Assembly (NCBI RefSeq): GCF_043641925.1
Contig: NZ_JBHZRU010000003.1
Coordinates: 124,001-188,000 of the forward strand
Source: Paenisporosarcina quisquiliarum_A
Lineage (GTDB): Bacteria; Bacillota; Bacilli; Bacillales_A; Planococcaceae
DNA: 64,000 nt
Direction of reading: 5' to 3'
In this document: in pieces, positions 7,425-15,821 of the stretch
Layout of the letters: every line of letters begins with the position of its first letter
Position numbering within the stretch: position 1 is the first letter of the stretch
Program-made: the position numbers and the translations under genes
Notes under the pieces: model-generated
What the model was told of the DNA's origin: nothing
Database searches by the model: none
What the model saw: only the letters and a program-made list of their open reading frames with translations

Positions 7425-8441
7425 ATGACCCAAATCGTAGAGTCTAATCAAAAAGATGTTAAGACAACTCAGATGACCATGATTCAAGCAATTAATGACG
7501 GTATGCGTGTTTTACTTGAGGAAGATGAGAGAACGATTATATTAGGTGAGGATATCGGAAAAAACGGTGGTGTTTTCCGAGCAACTGAAGGTCTACAAGA
7601 ACAATTTGGTGCTGAACGTGTTGTAGATACACCTCTTTCAGAAGCGGGAATTATCGGTACCTCAGTAGGGTTAGCTGTGAATGGATTTAAACCAATAGCT
7701 GAAATCCAATTCCTTGGTTTTATTTATCCTGCTTATGAGCAAATTATGACGCATGTTTCACGTCTCCGTATGCGTTCAATGTCTCGATTTACCGTGCCTA
7801 TGGTTATTCGTGCACCTTATGGAGCGGGTATTCGCGCACCAGAGATTCATTCAGATAGTACAGAAACTTTGTTTACACATATGCCAGGTATTAAAGTGGT
7901 TTGTCCATCAAATCCTTATGATGCTAAAGGTTTACTCATAGCAGCAATGGAAGATCCGGATCCTGTACTTGTATTAGAAACGATGAAAAACTATCGATCG
8001 ATGCGAGAAGAAGTACCAGTTGGAAAATACACAGTTGAAATTGGTAAAGGAAAAATAGTACGTGAAGGTACAGACGTAACACTAATTGCATGGGGTGCCA
8101 TGATTACGGTTGCAGAAAAGGCAGCACAACAAGCTGAGAAAAATGGAATTCAGTGTGAAATCATTGATTTACGTACACTATATCCGATTGATCGAGATAT
8201 TATTGCTGAATCTGTTCAAAAGACAACTAGAGCCGTTATTATACACGAAGCGCATCATACGAGCGGACTAGGAAACGATATCGTTTCCATCATCAACGAT
8301 ACTGCATTTTTATATTTGCGTGCTCCAATTGAAAGAGTGACAGGATTTGATGTACCGGTACCATTTTTCTCATTAGAAGAACATTATCTTCCTACACCTG
8401 CACGTGTACAAGAAGCGATAGAAAAAGTGGTTCATTTTTAA
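7425..8441 (+). CDS. 2-oxoacid dehydrogenase complex E1 component, beta subunit
   Basis: This 338-residue transketolase-type beta subunit has ILGEDIGKNGGVFRATEGL, TPLSEAGIIGTSVGLAVNG, PYGAGIRAPEIHSDSTETLF (active-site His region) and PSNPYDAKGLL, all standard for E1beta. Together with the preceding alpha subunit it forms the alpha2-beta2 decarboxylase that transfers an acyl group to the E2 lipoyl arm. It is translated from a GGCGGTGA site in a tight operon (4-base gap before, 12 bases after). The segment LETMKNYRSMREEVP departs slightly from the EHKxxYR of most pyruvate or branched-chain enzymes, in line with an altered substrate pocket, but this is only suggestive. Confidence 0.86.
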   Translation: MTQIVESNQKDVKTTQMTMIQAINDGMRVLLEEDERTIILGEDIGKNGGVFRATEGLQEQFGAERVVDTPLSEAGIIGTSVGLAVNGFKPIAEIQFLGFIYPAYEQIMTHVSRLRMRSMSRFTVPMVIRAPYGAGIRAPEIHSDSTETLFTHMPGIKVVCPSNPYDAKGLLIAAMEDPDPVLVLETMKNYRSMREEVPVGKYTVEIGKGKIVREGTDVTLIAWGAMITVAEKAAQQAEKNGIQCEIIDLRTLYPIDRDIIAESVQKTTRAVIIHEAHHTSGLGNDIVSIINDTAFLYLRAPIERVTGFDVPVPFFSLEEHYLPTPARVQEAIEKVVHF

Positions 8442-8453
8442 GGGGGAAATGAC

Positions 8454-9689
8454 ATGCTCGAAGTGAAATTACATGATATCGGAGAAGGGATGACAGAAGG
8501 AGAAATCATCCATTATCTTGTCAAAGTTGGTGATACCGTGAAAACGGATCAACCACTTGTAGAGGTACAAACCGACAAGATGGTGGCGGAACTTACTTCC
8601 CCATGCTCTGGTGTCATTAAGGAAATTATTATTGAAGCAGGCGAAACAGTTCACGTAGGAACTAGCCTTATCTACATAGAAGCAGACGATAAAACCTCAA
8701 ATAAAGAGCATGCAGTACAACCTAAAGTTGCAAAAGAGACACTAAAACAAAGTGTTCAACCAAAAGTTGAATCTACTGCCACATCGATCTCATCGTTTAA
8801 TCGTGTACTAGCTGCACCATATACTCGAAAAATCGCTCGAGAACATGACATTAATATTGAAGATGTAAAAGCATCTGACCCTTCTGGGAGAGTAACTGAA
8901 GAGGATGTATATCGCTTTATTAATGGCAGTCAATCCTCAGAGCAAACTGAAGTTGTTTCAAATCAAAAGTCTGTGACTACAGATGTTAGTAACATTACAC
9001 CTGATGAGATTCCATTTAAGGGAATCCGTAAAAAAATTGCAGAGAAAATGACGAAATCTTTATTTACCATTCCACACGTCACTCATTTTGATGAAATCAA
9101 TATGACGAACTTGTTTAAAATGCGCCAAGAAATGAAAGCGACTGGAGAATCAGTTAGTGTTTCGGCATTTCTAGTAAAAGCTCTTGTTATTTGTTTGAAA
9201 GATTTCCCGATTTTTAACGCAGAACTTGATGAAGAAAATAGTCGAATTCTTTTAAAGAAGAATTACCATATTGGAATGGCCACAAACACTGAAGCCGGTT
9301 TGATAGTTCCAGTCATTCATGATGCAGACAAAATGTCGATTAAAGACATTCACAAAGAAGTAAAAGCTTTAACTGAAAAAGCAATTTCAGGCAAACTACA
9401 ACCTTTTGAGATGCAAAATAGTACGTTTACGGTGAGTAATGTTGGTCCTCTTGGTAGCACCGGGGCAACGCCAATCATTAATTACCCAGAAACTGCTTTA
9501 ATCGCCTTTCACAAAACAAAGAAACAGCCGATTGTAAATGAGCAAAATGAAATTGTAATCGGTCATATTATGACACTTTCAATGGCGTTCGATCATCGAG
9601 TAGCCGATGGTGCAACTGCGGTAGCGTTTACGAACAGATTAGCTAGTCTGATAGAACACCCCAATAAACTAATGATGGAGATGATTTAA
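8454..9689 (+). CDS. dihydrolipoyl acyltransferase (E2) of a 2-oxoacid dehydrogenase complex
   Basis: This 411-residue protein has the classical three parts. An N-terminal lipoyl domain (1-75) carries the lipoylated Lys42 in QTDKMVAE. A linker leads to a peripheral-subunit-binding domain (about 117-152, APYTRKIAREHDINIEDV then DPSGRVTEEDV). The C-terminal catalytic domain has the acetyltransferase motif FDHRVADG (His381, Asp385). It moves the acyl group made by E1 to coenzyme A. Only one lipoyl domain is present, as in BkdB-like E2. A GGGGG site precedes the ATG, and the stop overlaps the E3 start by one base, indicating coupled translation. Confidence 0.88.
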   Translation: MLEVKLHDIGEGMTEGEIIHYLVKVGDTVKTDQPLVEVQTDKMVAELTSPCSGVIKEIIIEAGETVHVGTSLIYIEADDKTSNKEHAVQPKVAKETLKQSVQPKVESTATSISSFNRVLAAPYTRKIAREHDINIEDVKASDPSGRVTEEDVYRFINGSQSSEQTEVVSNQKSVTTDVSNITPDEIPFKGIRKKIAEKMTKSLFTIPHVTHFDEINMTNLFKMRQEMKATGESVSVSAFLVKALVICLKDFPIFNAELDEENSRILLKKNYHIGMATNTEAGLIVPVIHDADKMSIKDIHKEVKALTEKAISGKLQPFEMQNSTFTVSNVGPLGSTGATPIINYPETALIAFHKTKKQPIVNEQNEIVIGHIMTLSMAFDHRVADGATAVAFTNRLASLIEHPNKLMMEMI

Positions 9690-11128
9690 TGGTTGTTGGC
9701 GAAATTACACAGCAAAGAAATCTTATCATCATCGGTGGTGGACCAGGGGGCTATTCTGCCGCCATTCGCGGTGCACAACTCGGACTTTCCGTCACGCTTA
9801 TTGAACAGGCTGATTTAGGTGGGGTTTGTTTAAATAAAGGATGTATCCCGTCAAAAGTCTTTACTCACGCAGCATCAAAACGAGCCGAAATCTCTCATTT
9901 AGCTGATTTAGGAATTGGTAGTGGAGATGATACCTTCAATATTTCTAAGCTTCTGTCATATAAAGATGAGGTTATTAGCGGTTTACGCTCCGGTGTAGAA
10001 AATTTATGTAAAGCCAATAAAATTGAAGTTATTCAAGGTAAAGCAACCTTTTTAGCAGTTAATAAAATCGGCGTAGAAAATGGCCATCAATTTGATATTT
10101 TCGAATTTGATCAAGTCATTCTTGCAACTGGTAGTACACCTGTTATGCCGAAATGGGTAACAGACAAAGGAAAAAGAGTGCTATTAGCTCACAACATATT
10201 TACTCTTGAAGAAATACCTGAACATCTGATTGTCAATGGACAAGATTATATTGCACTTGAGGTAGCCTCAAGTTATGCAGCTTTAGGTTCAAAAGTAACG
10301 ATCTTGTTTGATCAGCAAAAAGAACAAGTCTTCGATGAATCTATCTTTAAGGAACTCAATCGCTTATTTAAACGTCGTAAAATAACTATTTTCAAAGATA
10401 TTCAAAACATTTCGACAAACGAAACAGACTTAAATGTTACAGTTACATTTAAAACGAGTAAGGATTCCGAAAATGTTATAGAAGGATCTTATCTGTTTGT
10501 TTCTGGCTCGAGGAAACCTAATTTAGAGTCTCTTGGAATCAGTCGAATTGGACTTGTTCAGTCAGATGATGGTTTTATTTCAGTAAATGAAAAAATGCAA
10601 TCAAACATTAACTCTATTTACGCTATAGGAGATGTTACAGAAGGACCATTATTAGCTGTAAAAGCGATTAAGCAAGGGAAAGTTGCGGTCGAATCAATTG
10701 CCGGTCTTAAACCGGAAGTTGACCTAACGTTTATACCACACATTGCTCATACTATACCCCCAGCTGTGACTGTGGGACTTACTGAACAAATGGCTAAGGA
10801 AACTGGTTTAAACGTTCGTATTAGCCAATTTTCTTTAGGTGGAAACGGGTACGCCTCTATAACCGGGAAAAAGGATGGCTTTATAAAAGTTATTTCTGAC
10901 GCTGAAACAGAAATCATCAATGGGATACATATGATTGGTGAAGGCGCTATCGAAATGTCAGGATCTTTTGTCCAATTACTTGAGATGGCAGCGAAAGAAG
11001 AGGATATCAAATTCCCTTTATATGCTCATCCAGGATTTTCTGAAGGTTTACTTGAAGCCGTTGAAGGATTAATCGGACAAGCTATTCATTCAGCACCTGT
11101 TAAGAAGAAAGACTTGCAGACAGTTTAA
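9689..11128 (+). CDS. dihydrolipoamide dehydrogenase-like flavoprotein (E3), divergent
   Basis: This 479-residue pyridine nucleotide-disulfide oxidoreductase has the FAD motif GGGPGGYSAAI (16-26), the redox-active disulfide GGVCLNKGCIPSK (Cys47, Cys52), ATGS at 146-149, GDV at 314-316 and the C-terminal His447-Glu452 pair in AHPGFSE. It should reoxidise the E2 dihydrolipoyl group. It is odd: the second dinucleotide motif, normally GGGYIG, reads NGQDYIA (183-189), the usual LAHKA is LAVKA and the usual TxPExAxVG is TIPPAVTVG. NAD binding may be weakened or changed. Whether it is active or a scaffold working with another E3 elsewhere is open. Confidence 0.8.
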   Translation: MVVGEITQQRNLIIIGGGPGGYSAAIRGAQLGLSVTLIEQADLGGVCLNKGCIPSKVFTHAASKRAEISHLADLGIGSGDDTFNISKLLSYKDEVISGLRSGVENLCKANKIEVIQGKATFLAVNKIGVENGHQFDIFEFDQVILATGSTPVMPKWVTDKGKRVLLAHNIFTLEEIPEHLIVNGQDYIALEVASSYAALGSKVTILFDQQKEQVFDESIFKELNRLFKRRKITIFKDIQNISTNETDLNVTVTFKTSKDSENVIEGSYLFVSGSRKPNLESLGISRIGLVQSDDGFISVNEKMQSNINSIYAIGDVTEGPLLAVKAIKQGKVAVESIAGLKPEVDLTFIPHIAHTIPPAVTVGLTEQMAKETGLNVRISQFSLGGNGYASITGKKDGFIKVISDAETEIINGIHMIGEGAIEMSGSFVQLLEMAAKEEDIKFPLYAHPGFSEGLLEAVEGLIGQAIHSAPVKKKDLQTV

Positions 11129-11253
11129 TTCATCGATCAACTGAGCATCTATGATTACATCACCACGATTTTAGTTGCCTGAATATTTTGATTCAATTTC
11201 TACCTTTGGTTTCAATTATCTACCATATAACTAAGTTAAGAGGGGGAAATATC

Positions 11254-12234
11254 ATGTTGAAAAGTTGGAAAAAAGTCGGGGTAGCTATCTTAGGTTCAGC
11301 GTTACTTCTAGGGGCATGCGGAGATGATGGAGGAACGTCATCAGATGGAGAAAAAAAGACCTATAAGATTGGGGTAACTCAAATTGTTGAACATCCATCT
11401 TTAAACGCTGCATACGATGGATTTAAAAAGGCATTAGAAGACGCTGGTATTGATGCAGAGTATGATGTGCAAATTGCTCAAGGTGATCCGAGTGCTAGTA
11501 CAACAATTGCCTCTAACTTAGTGAGCGCAAATGTAGATTTAATCTTTGCCAACTCAACTCCTAGTGCACAAACAGCGGCAAGTGCTACTTCAGATATTCC
11601 GATTGTCTTTACTTCAGTAACAGATGCAGTGGGAGCAGAGCTTGTTGAATCGATGGAAAAGCCAGGTGGAAACGTAACTGGCACAATTGACAGTCATCCA
11701 GACGCAATTTCAAACACGATGAAATTCATAAAAGATGAATTAGGCGCTAAAAAAGTTGGTATGGTGTTTAACTCAGGCGAACAAAATTCACGTGCACAAG
11801 TTGATGCAGTAAAAGAAATGTTAAAAGAGATGGATATGACAGTTGTTGAAGCATCAGTCGCTACATCTGCAGATGTTAAACAGGCAACGGAATCTTTAAT
11901 AGGCAAAGTGGATTCTTTATACATCATCACAGACAACACAGTTGTTTCTGCTCTTGAATCAGTTGTATCTGTTGCAAATGAAAATAAGATTCCTATGATG
12001 GTAGCAGAGTTTGACTCTGTAAAACGTGGTGGATTAGCAGCTTATGGATTTGAGTACTATGACATCGGTTACGAAGCTGGTGAAATGGCAGTTAAAATCC
12101 TTAAAGGTGAAAGCAAACCTGCTGACCTACCAGTTCAAATTCCACAAAAATTAATTTTCACTATGAATAAAGACACAGCATCTGCACTAAATCTTGAAAT
12201 TAAGGATGAGTGGGAAGCAGAATTTAGCGAATAA
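11254..12234 (+). CDS. ABC transporter substrate-binding lipoprotein, TrpX family
   Basis: This secreted lipoprotein has a basic start, a hydrophobic stretch and a lipobox LLLGAC within the first 22 residues, followed by a GDDGGTSSDG linker. The mature part has the periplasmic-binding-like fold of the TrpX (COG2984) family: YKIGVTQIVEHPSLNAAYDGFKKALEDAG, IFANSTPSAQTAASATSDIPIVFTSVTDAVGAELV, NVTGT. The family includes tryptophan or other aromatic amino acid importers. ATG at 11254 is chosen: AGGGGGAA lies before it and the signal peptide begins there, although the frame is open further upstream. It heads a three-gene importer operon set between aromatic amino acid and hydroxyphenylacetate catabolic genes, so Phe/Tyr or a related substrate is likely. 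Confidence 0.82.
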   Translation: MLKSWKKVGVAILGSALLLGACGDDGGTSSDGEKKTYKIGVTQIVEHPSLNAAYDGFKKALEDAGIDAEYDVQIAQGDPSASTTIASNLVSANVDLIFANSTPSAQTAASATSDIPIVFTSVTDAVGAELVESMEKPGGNVTGTIDSHPDAISNTMKFIKDELGAKKVGMVFNSGEQNSRAQVDAVKEMLKEMDMTVVEASVATSADVKQATESLIGKVDSLYIITDNTVVSALESVVSVANENKIPMMVAEFDSVKRGGLAAYGFEYYDIGYEAGEMAVKILKGESKPADLPVQIPQKLIFTMNKDTASALNLEIKDEWEAEFSE

Positions 12235-12252
12235 AACAGGAGGTGATTCTAC

Positions 12253-13302
12253 ATGTTTTCAGCTGTATTCGGCTCTGTAGAGCAAGGAATCATCTATGCA
12301 ATCATGGCGTTAGGTGTTTATATTTCATTCCGTGTATTAGATTTTCCGGATTTAACGGTTGATGGCAGTTTTGTTACTGGAGCAGGTGTAGCAGCAACAA
12401 TGATTGTATTGGGTTACCACCCGTTACTCGCAACATTCGTTGCAGTCATACTAGGCTTTTTAGCTGGATGCATGACGGGTCTTCTTCATACAAAAGGCAA
12501 GATTAATGCATTACTCGCAGGGATCTTAATGATGATTGCTTTGTATTCGATAAATTTGAGGATTATGGGTCTCACTTCTGAGAATTCGATTGGGAGACCT
12601 AATATCCCGCTTCTCAATGCAGAAACGATGTTTAATCAATTCCAAGCTTTTTGGAGTCCATTAGGAATTGATGCCATGATTAATCGATTTTTCGGCATGT
12701 TAGGTGTGGAGTATTTACCCAAAACATGGGGAACGTTATTGGTCATGATGATTATTGTCTTAATTATCAAACTAGTGGTGGATTGGTTCTTAAAAACTGA
12801 AGTCGGTCTTGCTATTAGAGCGACTGGTGATAATAAGAAAATGATTCGTAGCTTATCGGCTAATACAGATAACCTGATTATTGTGGGTCTAGGATTCTCG
12901 AATGCACTCGTTGCGTTCTCAGGAGCCTTAATCGCCCAATATGCGAAGTTTGCTGATATAGGCATGGGTATCGGTATGATTATTATCGGTCTCGCTTCTG
13001 TCATTATTGGTGAAGCGATCTTTGGTACAAAAACGATTGTTCGAACCACGATGGCTGTTATTGCCGGAGCTATCATTTACCGTATTGTCCTCGGACTAGC
13101 ACTACAAGTAGATTTCCTTGATACAGGAGATATGAAATTAATTACGGCTGTCATTGTTATAGCGGCGCTTATACTGCCGCAATACTTTGATAAAAAACGC
13201 GAAAAAAACAGAAAAGCCAAACGACACGCTGAACGCCTATTAGAATACCAACAGTCACTAACTAAGGGGGGATCTAAGATTGCTGAAACTCATCCAGATT
13301 AA
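12253..13302 (+). CDS. ABC transporter permease, TrpY family
   Basis: This 349-residue integral membrane protein has about eight to nine hydrophobic segments. It contains the family feature VLDFPDLTVDGSFVTGAGVAA near the N terminus and the cytoplasmic coupling loop GLAIRATGDNKKMIRSL (about 184-200). The C terminus is very basic and cytoplasmic. It forms the transmembrane channel for the lipoprotein encoded just before it (18-base gap, AGGAGGTGAT ribosome site). The ATPase gene overlaps its 3' end by 23 bases. Confidence 0.83.
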   Translation: MFSAVFGSVEQGIIYAIMALGVYISFRVLDFPDLTVDGSFVTGAGVAATMIVLGYHPLLATFVAVILGFLAGCMTGLLHTKGKINALLAGILMMIALYSINLRIMGLTSENSIGRPNIPLLNAETMFNQFQAFWSPLGIDAMINRFFGMLGVEYLPKTWGTLLVMMIIVLIIKLVVDWFLKTEVGLAIRATGDNKKMIRSLSANTDNLIIVGLGFSNALVAFSGALIAQYAKFADIGMGIGMIIIGLASVIIGEAIFGTKTIVRTTMAVIAGAIIYRIVLGLALQVDFLDTGDMKLITAVIVIAALILPQYFDKKREKNRKAKRHAERLLEYQQSLTKGGSKIAETHPD

Positions 13303-14077
13303 TAAATTATTTAATGAAGCTACTCCGGATGAAAAAATCGCGCTTGATCAAATCAATCTTAATTTAAACCCTGGAGATTTTATGACGGTGATTGGTAGTA
13401 ATGGTGCCGGTAAATCGACGATGTTAAATATGATTTCAGGTGCCTTATATCCGGATTTTGGTACGATTGAAATTGCTGGAAATGAAGTAACAAAATTGCC
13501 TGAGTATAAACGATCCCAAATGATTGGTCGTGTTTTCCAAGATCCAATGGCTGGAACCGCTCCTACGATGACGATCGAAGAAAACTTGGCAATGGCTTAT
13601 TCACGCAACAAGAAAAGACGTCTGCGAATCGGTGTGGACAAGAAACGACGGGAATTATTCCGCACATCTCTTGAAACACTTCATTTGAACTTAGAAAATC
13701 GGTTAAATGCAAAAGTAGGCATGCTTTCAGGCGGTGAAAGACAAGCACTTTCATTGTTAATGGCAACGTTCACTCAACCGTCTATTTTATTACTAGATGA
13801 ACATACTGCAGCACTCGACCCAGCTCGAGCAGAATTAATTACGAATTTAACAAAACAATTGGTGGAAAAAGATCAACTAACTACGTTGATGATTACTCAC
13901 AATATGCAACAAGCCCTGGATCTAGGGAACAGGCTCATTATGATGGACAAAGGGCAAATTATATTAGAGTTTGATGCTGAAGAGAAAAAGAAATTAACCA
14001 TTCCCAAGTTAATGGATGAATTCCAACGAATTCGTGGAGAAAAACTTACGAGTGATAAAGCATTACTTTCTATTTAA
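13280..14077 (+). CDS. ABC transporter ATP-binding protein, TrpZ family
   Basis: This 265-residue ATPase has Walker A GSNGAGKST (about 38-46), Q-loop FQDPMAGTAPTMTIEEN, signature LSGGERQ (about 149-155), Walker B ILLLDEHTAALDP and the switch His in MITHNMQ. GTAPTMTIEENLAMA is typical of the TrpXYZ-type importers. It starts with TTG after a GGGGGGA site and overlaps the permease gene by 23 bases, so the two are translationally linked. It powers uptake of the substrate captured by the TrpX-like lipoprotein. Confidence 0.85.
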   Translation: MLKLIQINKLFNEATPDEKIALDQINLNLNPGDFMTVIGSNGAGKSTMLNMISGALYPDFGTIEIAGNEVTKLPEYKRSQMIGRVFQDPMAGTAPTMTIEENLAMAYSRNKKRRLRIGVDKKRRELFRTSLETLHLNLENRLNAKVGMLSGGERQALSLLMATFTQPSILLLDEHTAALDPARAELITNLTKQLVEKDQLTTLMITHNMQQALDLGNRLIMMDKGQIILEFDAEEKKKLTIPKLMDEFQRIRGEKLTSDKALLSI

Positions 14078-14121
14078 ATTCATTACTAGAATGCTAAGAG
14101 TATAGTTTCTTACTTACGGGA

Positions 14122-14182
14122 GGACGACTCTTCATAGATTGTAGCCTGAAAACTCCAACCTACATGAAGGTCGTTCTTTTTA
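14122..14182 (+). terminator. probable terminator after the TrpXYZ-like transporter operon
   Basis: A long imperfect hairpin pairs a GGACGAC...TTCAT arm with ATGAA-GGTCGTTC, and a TTCTTTTT tail follows. It separates the transporter genes from the hpa operon. Confidence 0.5.
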
Positions 14183-14210
14183 ATTGCCAACTTAAGAAAC
14201 GCAAAACGAT

Positions 14211-14239
14211 AGTTATCGAACGGTTAACTACTGATAACT
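14211..14239 (+). promoter_or_regulatory. inverted repeat, possible operator of the hpa operon
   Basis: AGTTATC (14211-14217) and GATAACT (14233-14239) form a perfect 7-bp inverted repeat just before the ribosome site of the first hpa gene. Position fits a repressor site for an HpaR-like regulator, but no such regulator gene is in the window. Confidence 0.35.
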
Positions 14240-14254
14240 AGAGGAGTGGAATTC

Positions 14255-15046
14255 GTGATCAAAGCAAAGATGAAACTTTTAGGTTCAAATCATTTCGAAT
14301 CAATTGAGGTTGACCCAAAAAATAATACATTCACCATAGGGGATCAATCGTTCCATATAAATGACGTTCAACTAGATACACCAATAAAAGGAACTGTCTA
14401 CGGCACATTATTAAATTATAAAGGTGCTCTTGAGCAGTTAGGAAATCAAGTGCATGAAAAACCATATGCCTCGCCACCAAAAGCACCCATTCTTTACATC
14501 AAACCGGCTAATACCTTTAATCGACAAGGTGAGGGAATTCCGATGCCATCAGAAGTGACGCATCTTGAGATTTGCGCCTCTCTGGGTATTGTAATTGGAA
14601 AGAAAGCCGTTGCATTGAATGAAGAAACAGCACTGAACTATATTGCTGGATATACCATTGGAAACGATATTAGCATTCCACATGATAGCTTGTTCCGACC
14701 GGCTGTTTCATACAAAGCTCGCGATGGGTTCTGCCCAATTGGTCCATGGATTGTGGAAAAAAACCAGCTACATGACCCTGATAATTTGACCATTCGTGTC
14801 TACATAAATGATGAATTAAAACAAGAGAACTCAACAAAAAATTTGATTCGTAAAGTATCTCAGTTACTTGTAGATGTCACAGAATTCATGTCATTAAATC
14901 CCGGAGATGTATTACTTACAGGAGTTCCCGAAAATGCACCACTAGCTAAAATAGGAGATAAGGTAAGAATCGAAATTGAAGGTTTAGGCTGTTTAGAAAA
15001 TGTCATTGTGGAAGAACAATCATTCATTTGGAGGGGTGCACAATGA
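14255..15046 (+). CDS. hpaG1: HpaG1: fumarylacetoacetate hydrolase-fold enzyme of homoprotocatechuate pathway (decarboxylase-type half)
   Basis: This ~263-residue FAH-fold protein corresponds to the N-terminal half of the fused E. coli HpaG/HpcE. Visible motifs are LGIVIGKKAVALNEETALNYIAGYTIGNDISIP, the loop KARDGFCPIGPW and the C-terminal NPGDVLLTGVPENAP. The FAH metal-ligand pattern ExE seen in the next gene is absent here (LEICASLGIVIG), as in the N-terminal domain of HpcE as I recall it. Its expected role is decarboxylation of 5-oxopent-3-ene-1,2,5-tricarboxylate, working with HpaG2. GTG at 14255, eight bases after GAGGAG, is chosen over GTG at 14246, which overlaps that site. The stop overlaps the next start as ATGA. 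Confidence 0.8.
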   Translation: MIKAKMKLLGSNHFESIEVDPKNNTFTIGDQSFHINDVQLDTPIKGTVYGTLLNYKGALEQLGNQVHEKPYASPPKAPILYIKPANTFNRQGEGIPMPSEVTHLEICASLGIVIGKKAVALNEETALNYIAGYTIGNDISIPHDSLFRPAVSYKARDGFCPIGPWIVEKNQLHDPDNLTIRVYINDELKQENSTKNLIRKVSQLLVDVTEFMSLNPGDVLLTGVPENAPLAKIGDKVRIEIEGLGCLENVIVEEQSFIWRGAQ

Positions 15047-15801
15047 AAAAAGCACGAATTTCATATAATGGCTCCATCCACGAAGCAATTGAATGGGAAG
15101 GTCAACTTCAATTAGATGATGGACGGATTGTTGATCAAAGTGAAGTTGTATGGCTGACCCCCGTTGAACCACGAACTGTATTTGCATTAGGTCTAAATTA
15201 CGCGGATCATGCAGCCGAATTGGCATTTGATGCACCGACCGAACCATTGGTGTTTTTAAAAGGACCAAACACATTTATTGGCCATAATGCACAGACACGC
15301 AGACCATCAGACGTAGAGTATATGCATTATGAGTGTGAACTTGCAGTGATTATTGGGAAAACAGCCAGGCATGTAAAAAAAGAAGACGCGTATCAGTATG
15401 TAAAAGGATATAGCGTTGCGAATGACTATGCGATTAGAGATTACTTAGAAAACTATTACCGTCCAAATTTGCGCGTTAAAAATCGAGATGGATGTACACC
15501 ATTTGGTCCTTGGTTAGTTGATGCTAGTGAAATTGACAATCCAATGAACTTGAAATTAACGACACATGTCAACGATCAGCTTGTTCAAGAAGGAACGACT
15601 GCAGATATGATTTTTGATATTCCAACTCTTATTGAGTATTTAAGCGGTTTTATGACGCTAAGTGAAAATGATGTCATTTTAACTGGTACACCGAAAGGTT
15701 CAGTTGATACCGCAGTTGGAGATGTCATAGTAACTGAAATAGCGGGCATTGGCAGACTAGTAAATACCATTATCGGTGATGAAGCCTTTACGAATCGTTA
15801 G
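15043..15801 (+). CDS. hpaG2: HpaG2: 2-hydroxyhepta-2,4-diene-1,7-dioate isomerase-type FAH-fold enzyme
   Basis: This ~252-residue protein matches the C-terminal half of HpcE. It has ALGLNYADHAAEL and the metal-binding YECELAVIIGKTA with the acidic ExE pair, then GYSVANDYAIRDYL, RDGCTPFGPW and LTGTPKGS, which are FAH-fold hallmarks. It would isomerise 2-hydroxyhepta-2,4-diene-1,7-dioate (and with HpaG1 carry out the preceding decarboxylation). ATG at 15043 overlaps the hpaG1 stop (ATGA) and follows GGAGGGG; the frame also allows an upstream start inside hpaG1, which I reject. The split into two genes is common outside enterobacteria. Confidence 0.83.
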   Translation: MKKARISYNGSIHEAIEWEGQLQLDDGRIVDQSEVVWLTPVEPRTVFALGLNYADHAAELAFDAPTEPLVFLKGPNTFIGHNAQTRRPSDVEYMHYECELAVIIGKTARHVKKEDAYQYVKGYSVANDYAIRDYLENYYRPNLRVKNRDGCTPFGPWLVDASEIDNPMNLKLTTHVNDQLVQEGTTADMIFDIPTLIEYLSGFMTLSENDVILTGTPKGSVDTAVGDVIVTEIAGIGRLVNTIIGDEAFTNR

Positions 15802-15821
15802 GGTGAAAGGAGGTTCTCTAT

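Noticed and set aside
6365..11128. Housekeeping pyruvate dehydrogenase complex
   Set aside because: E1alpha has PDH-like stretches, but the amino acid dehydrogenase neighbours, single lipoyl domain and divergent E3 argue against the central pyruvate complex. It cannot be fully excluded by sequence alone.
11129..11253. T-box or tryptophan-responsive leader before the TrpX-like gene
   Set aside because: The gap is only about 125 bases, with no T-box sequence and no terminator hairpin.
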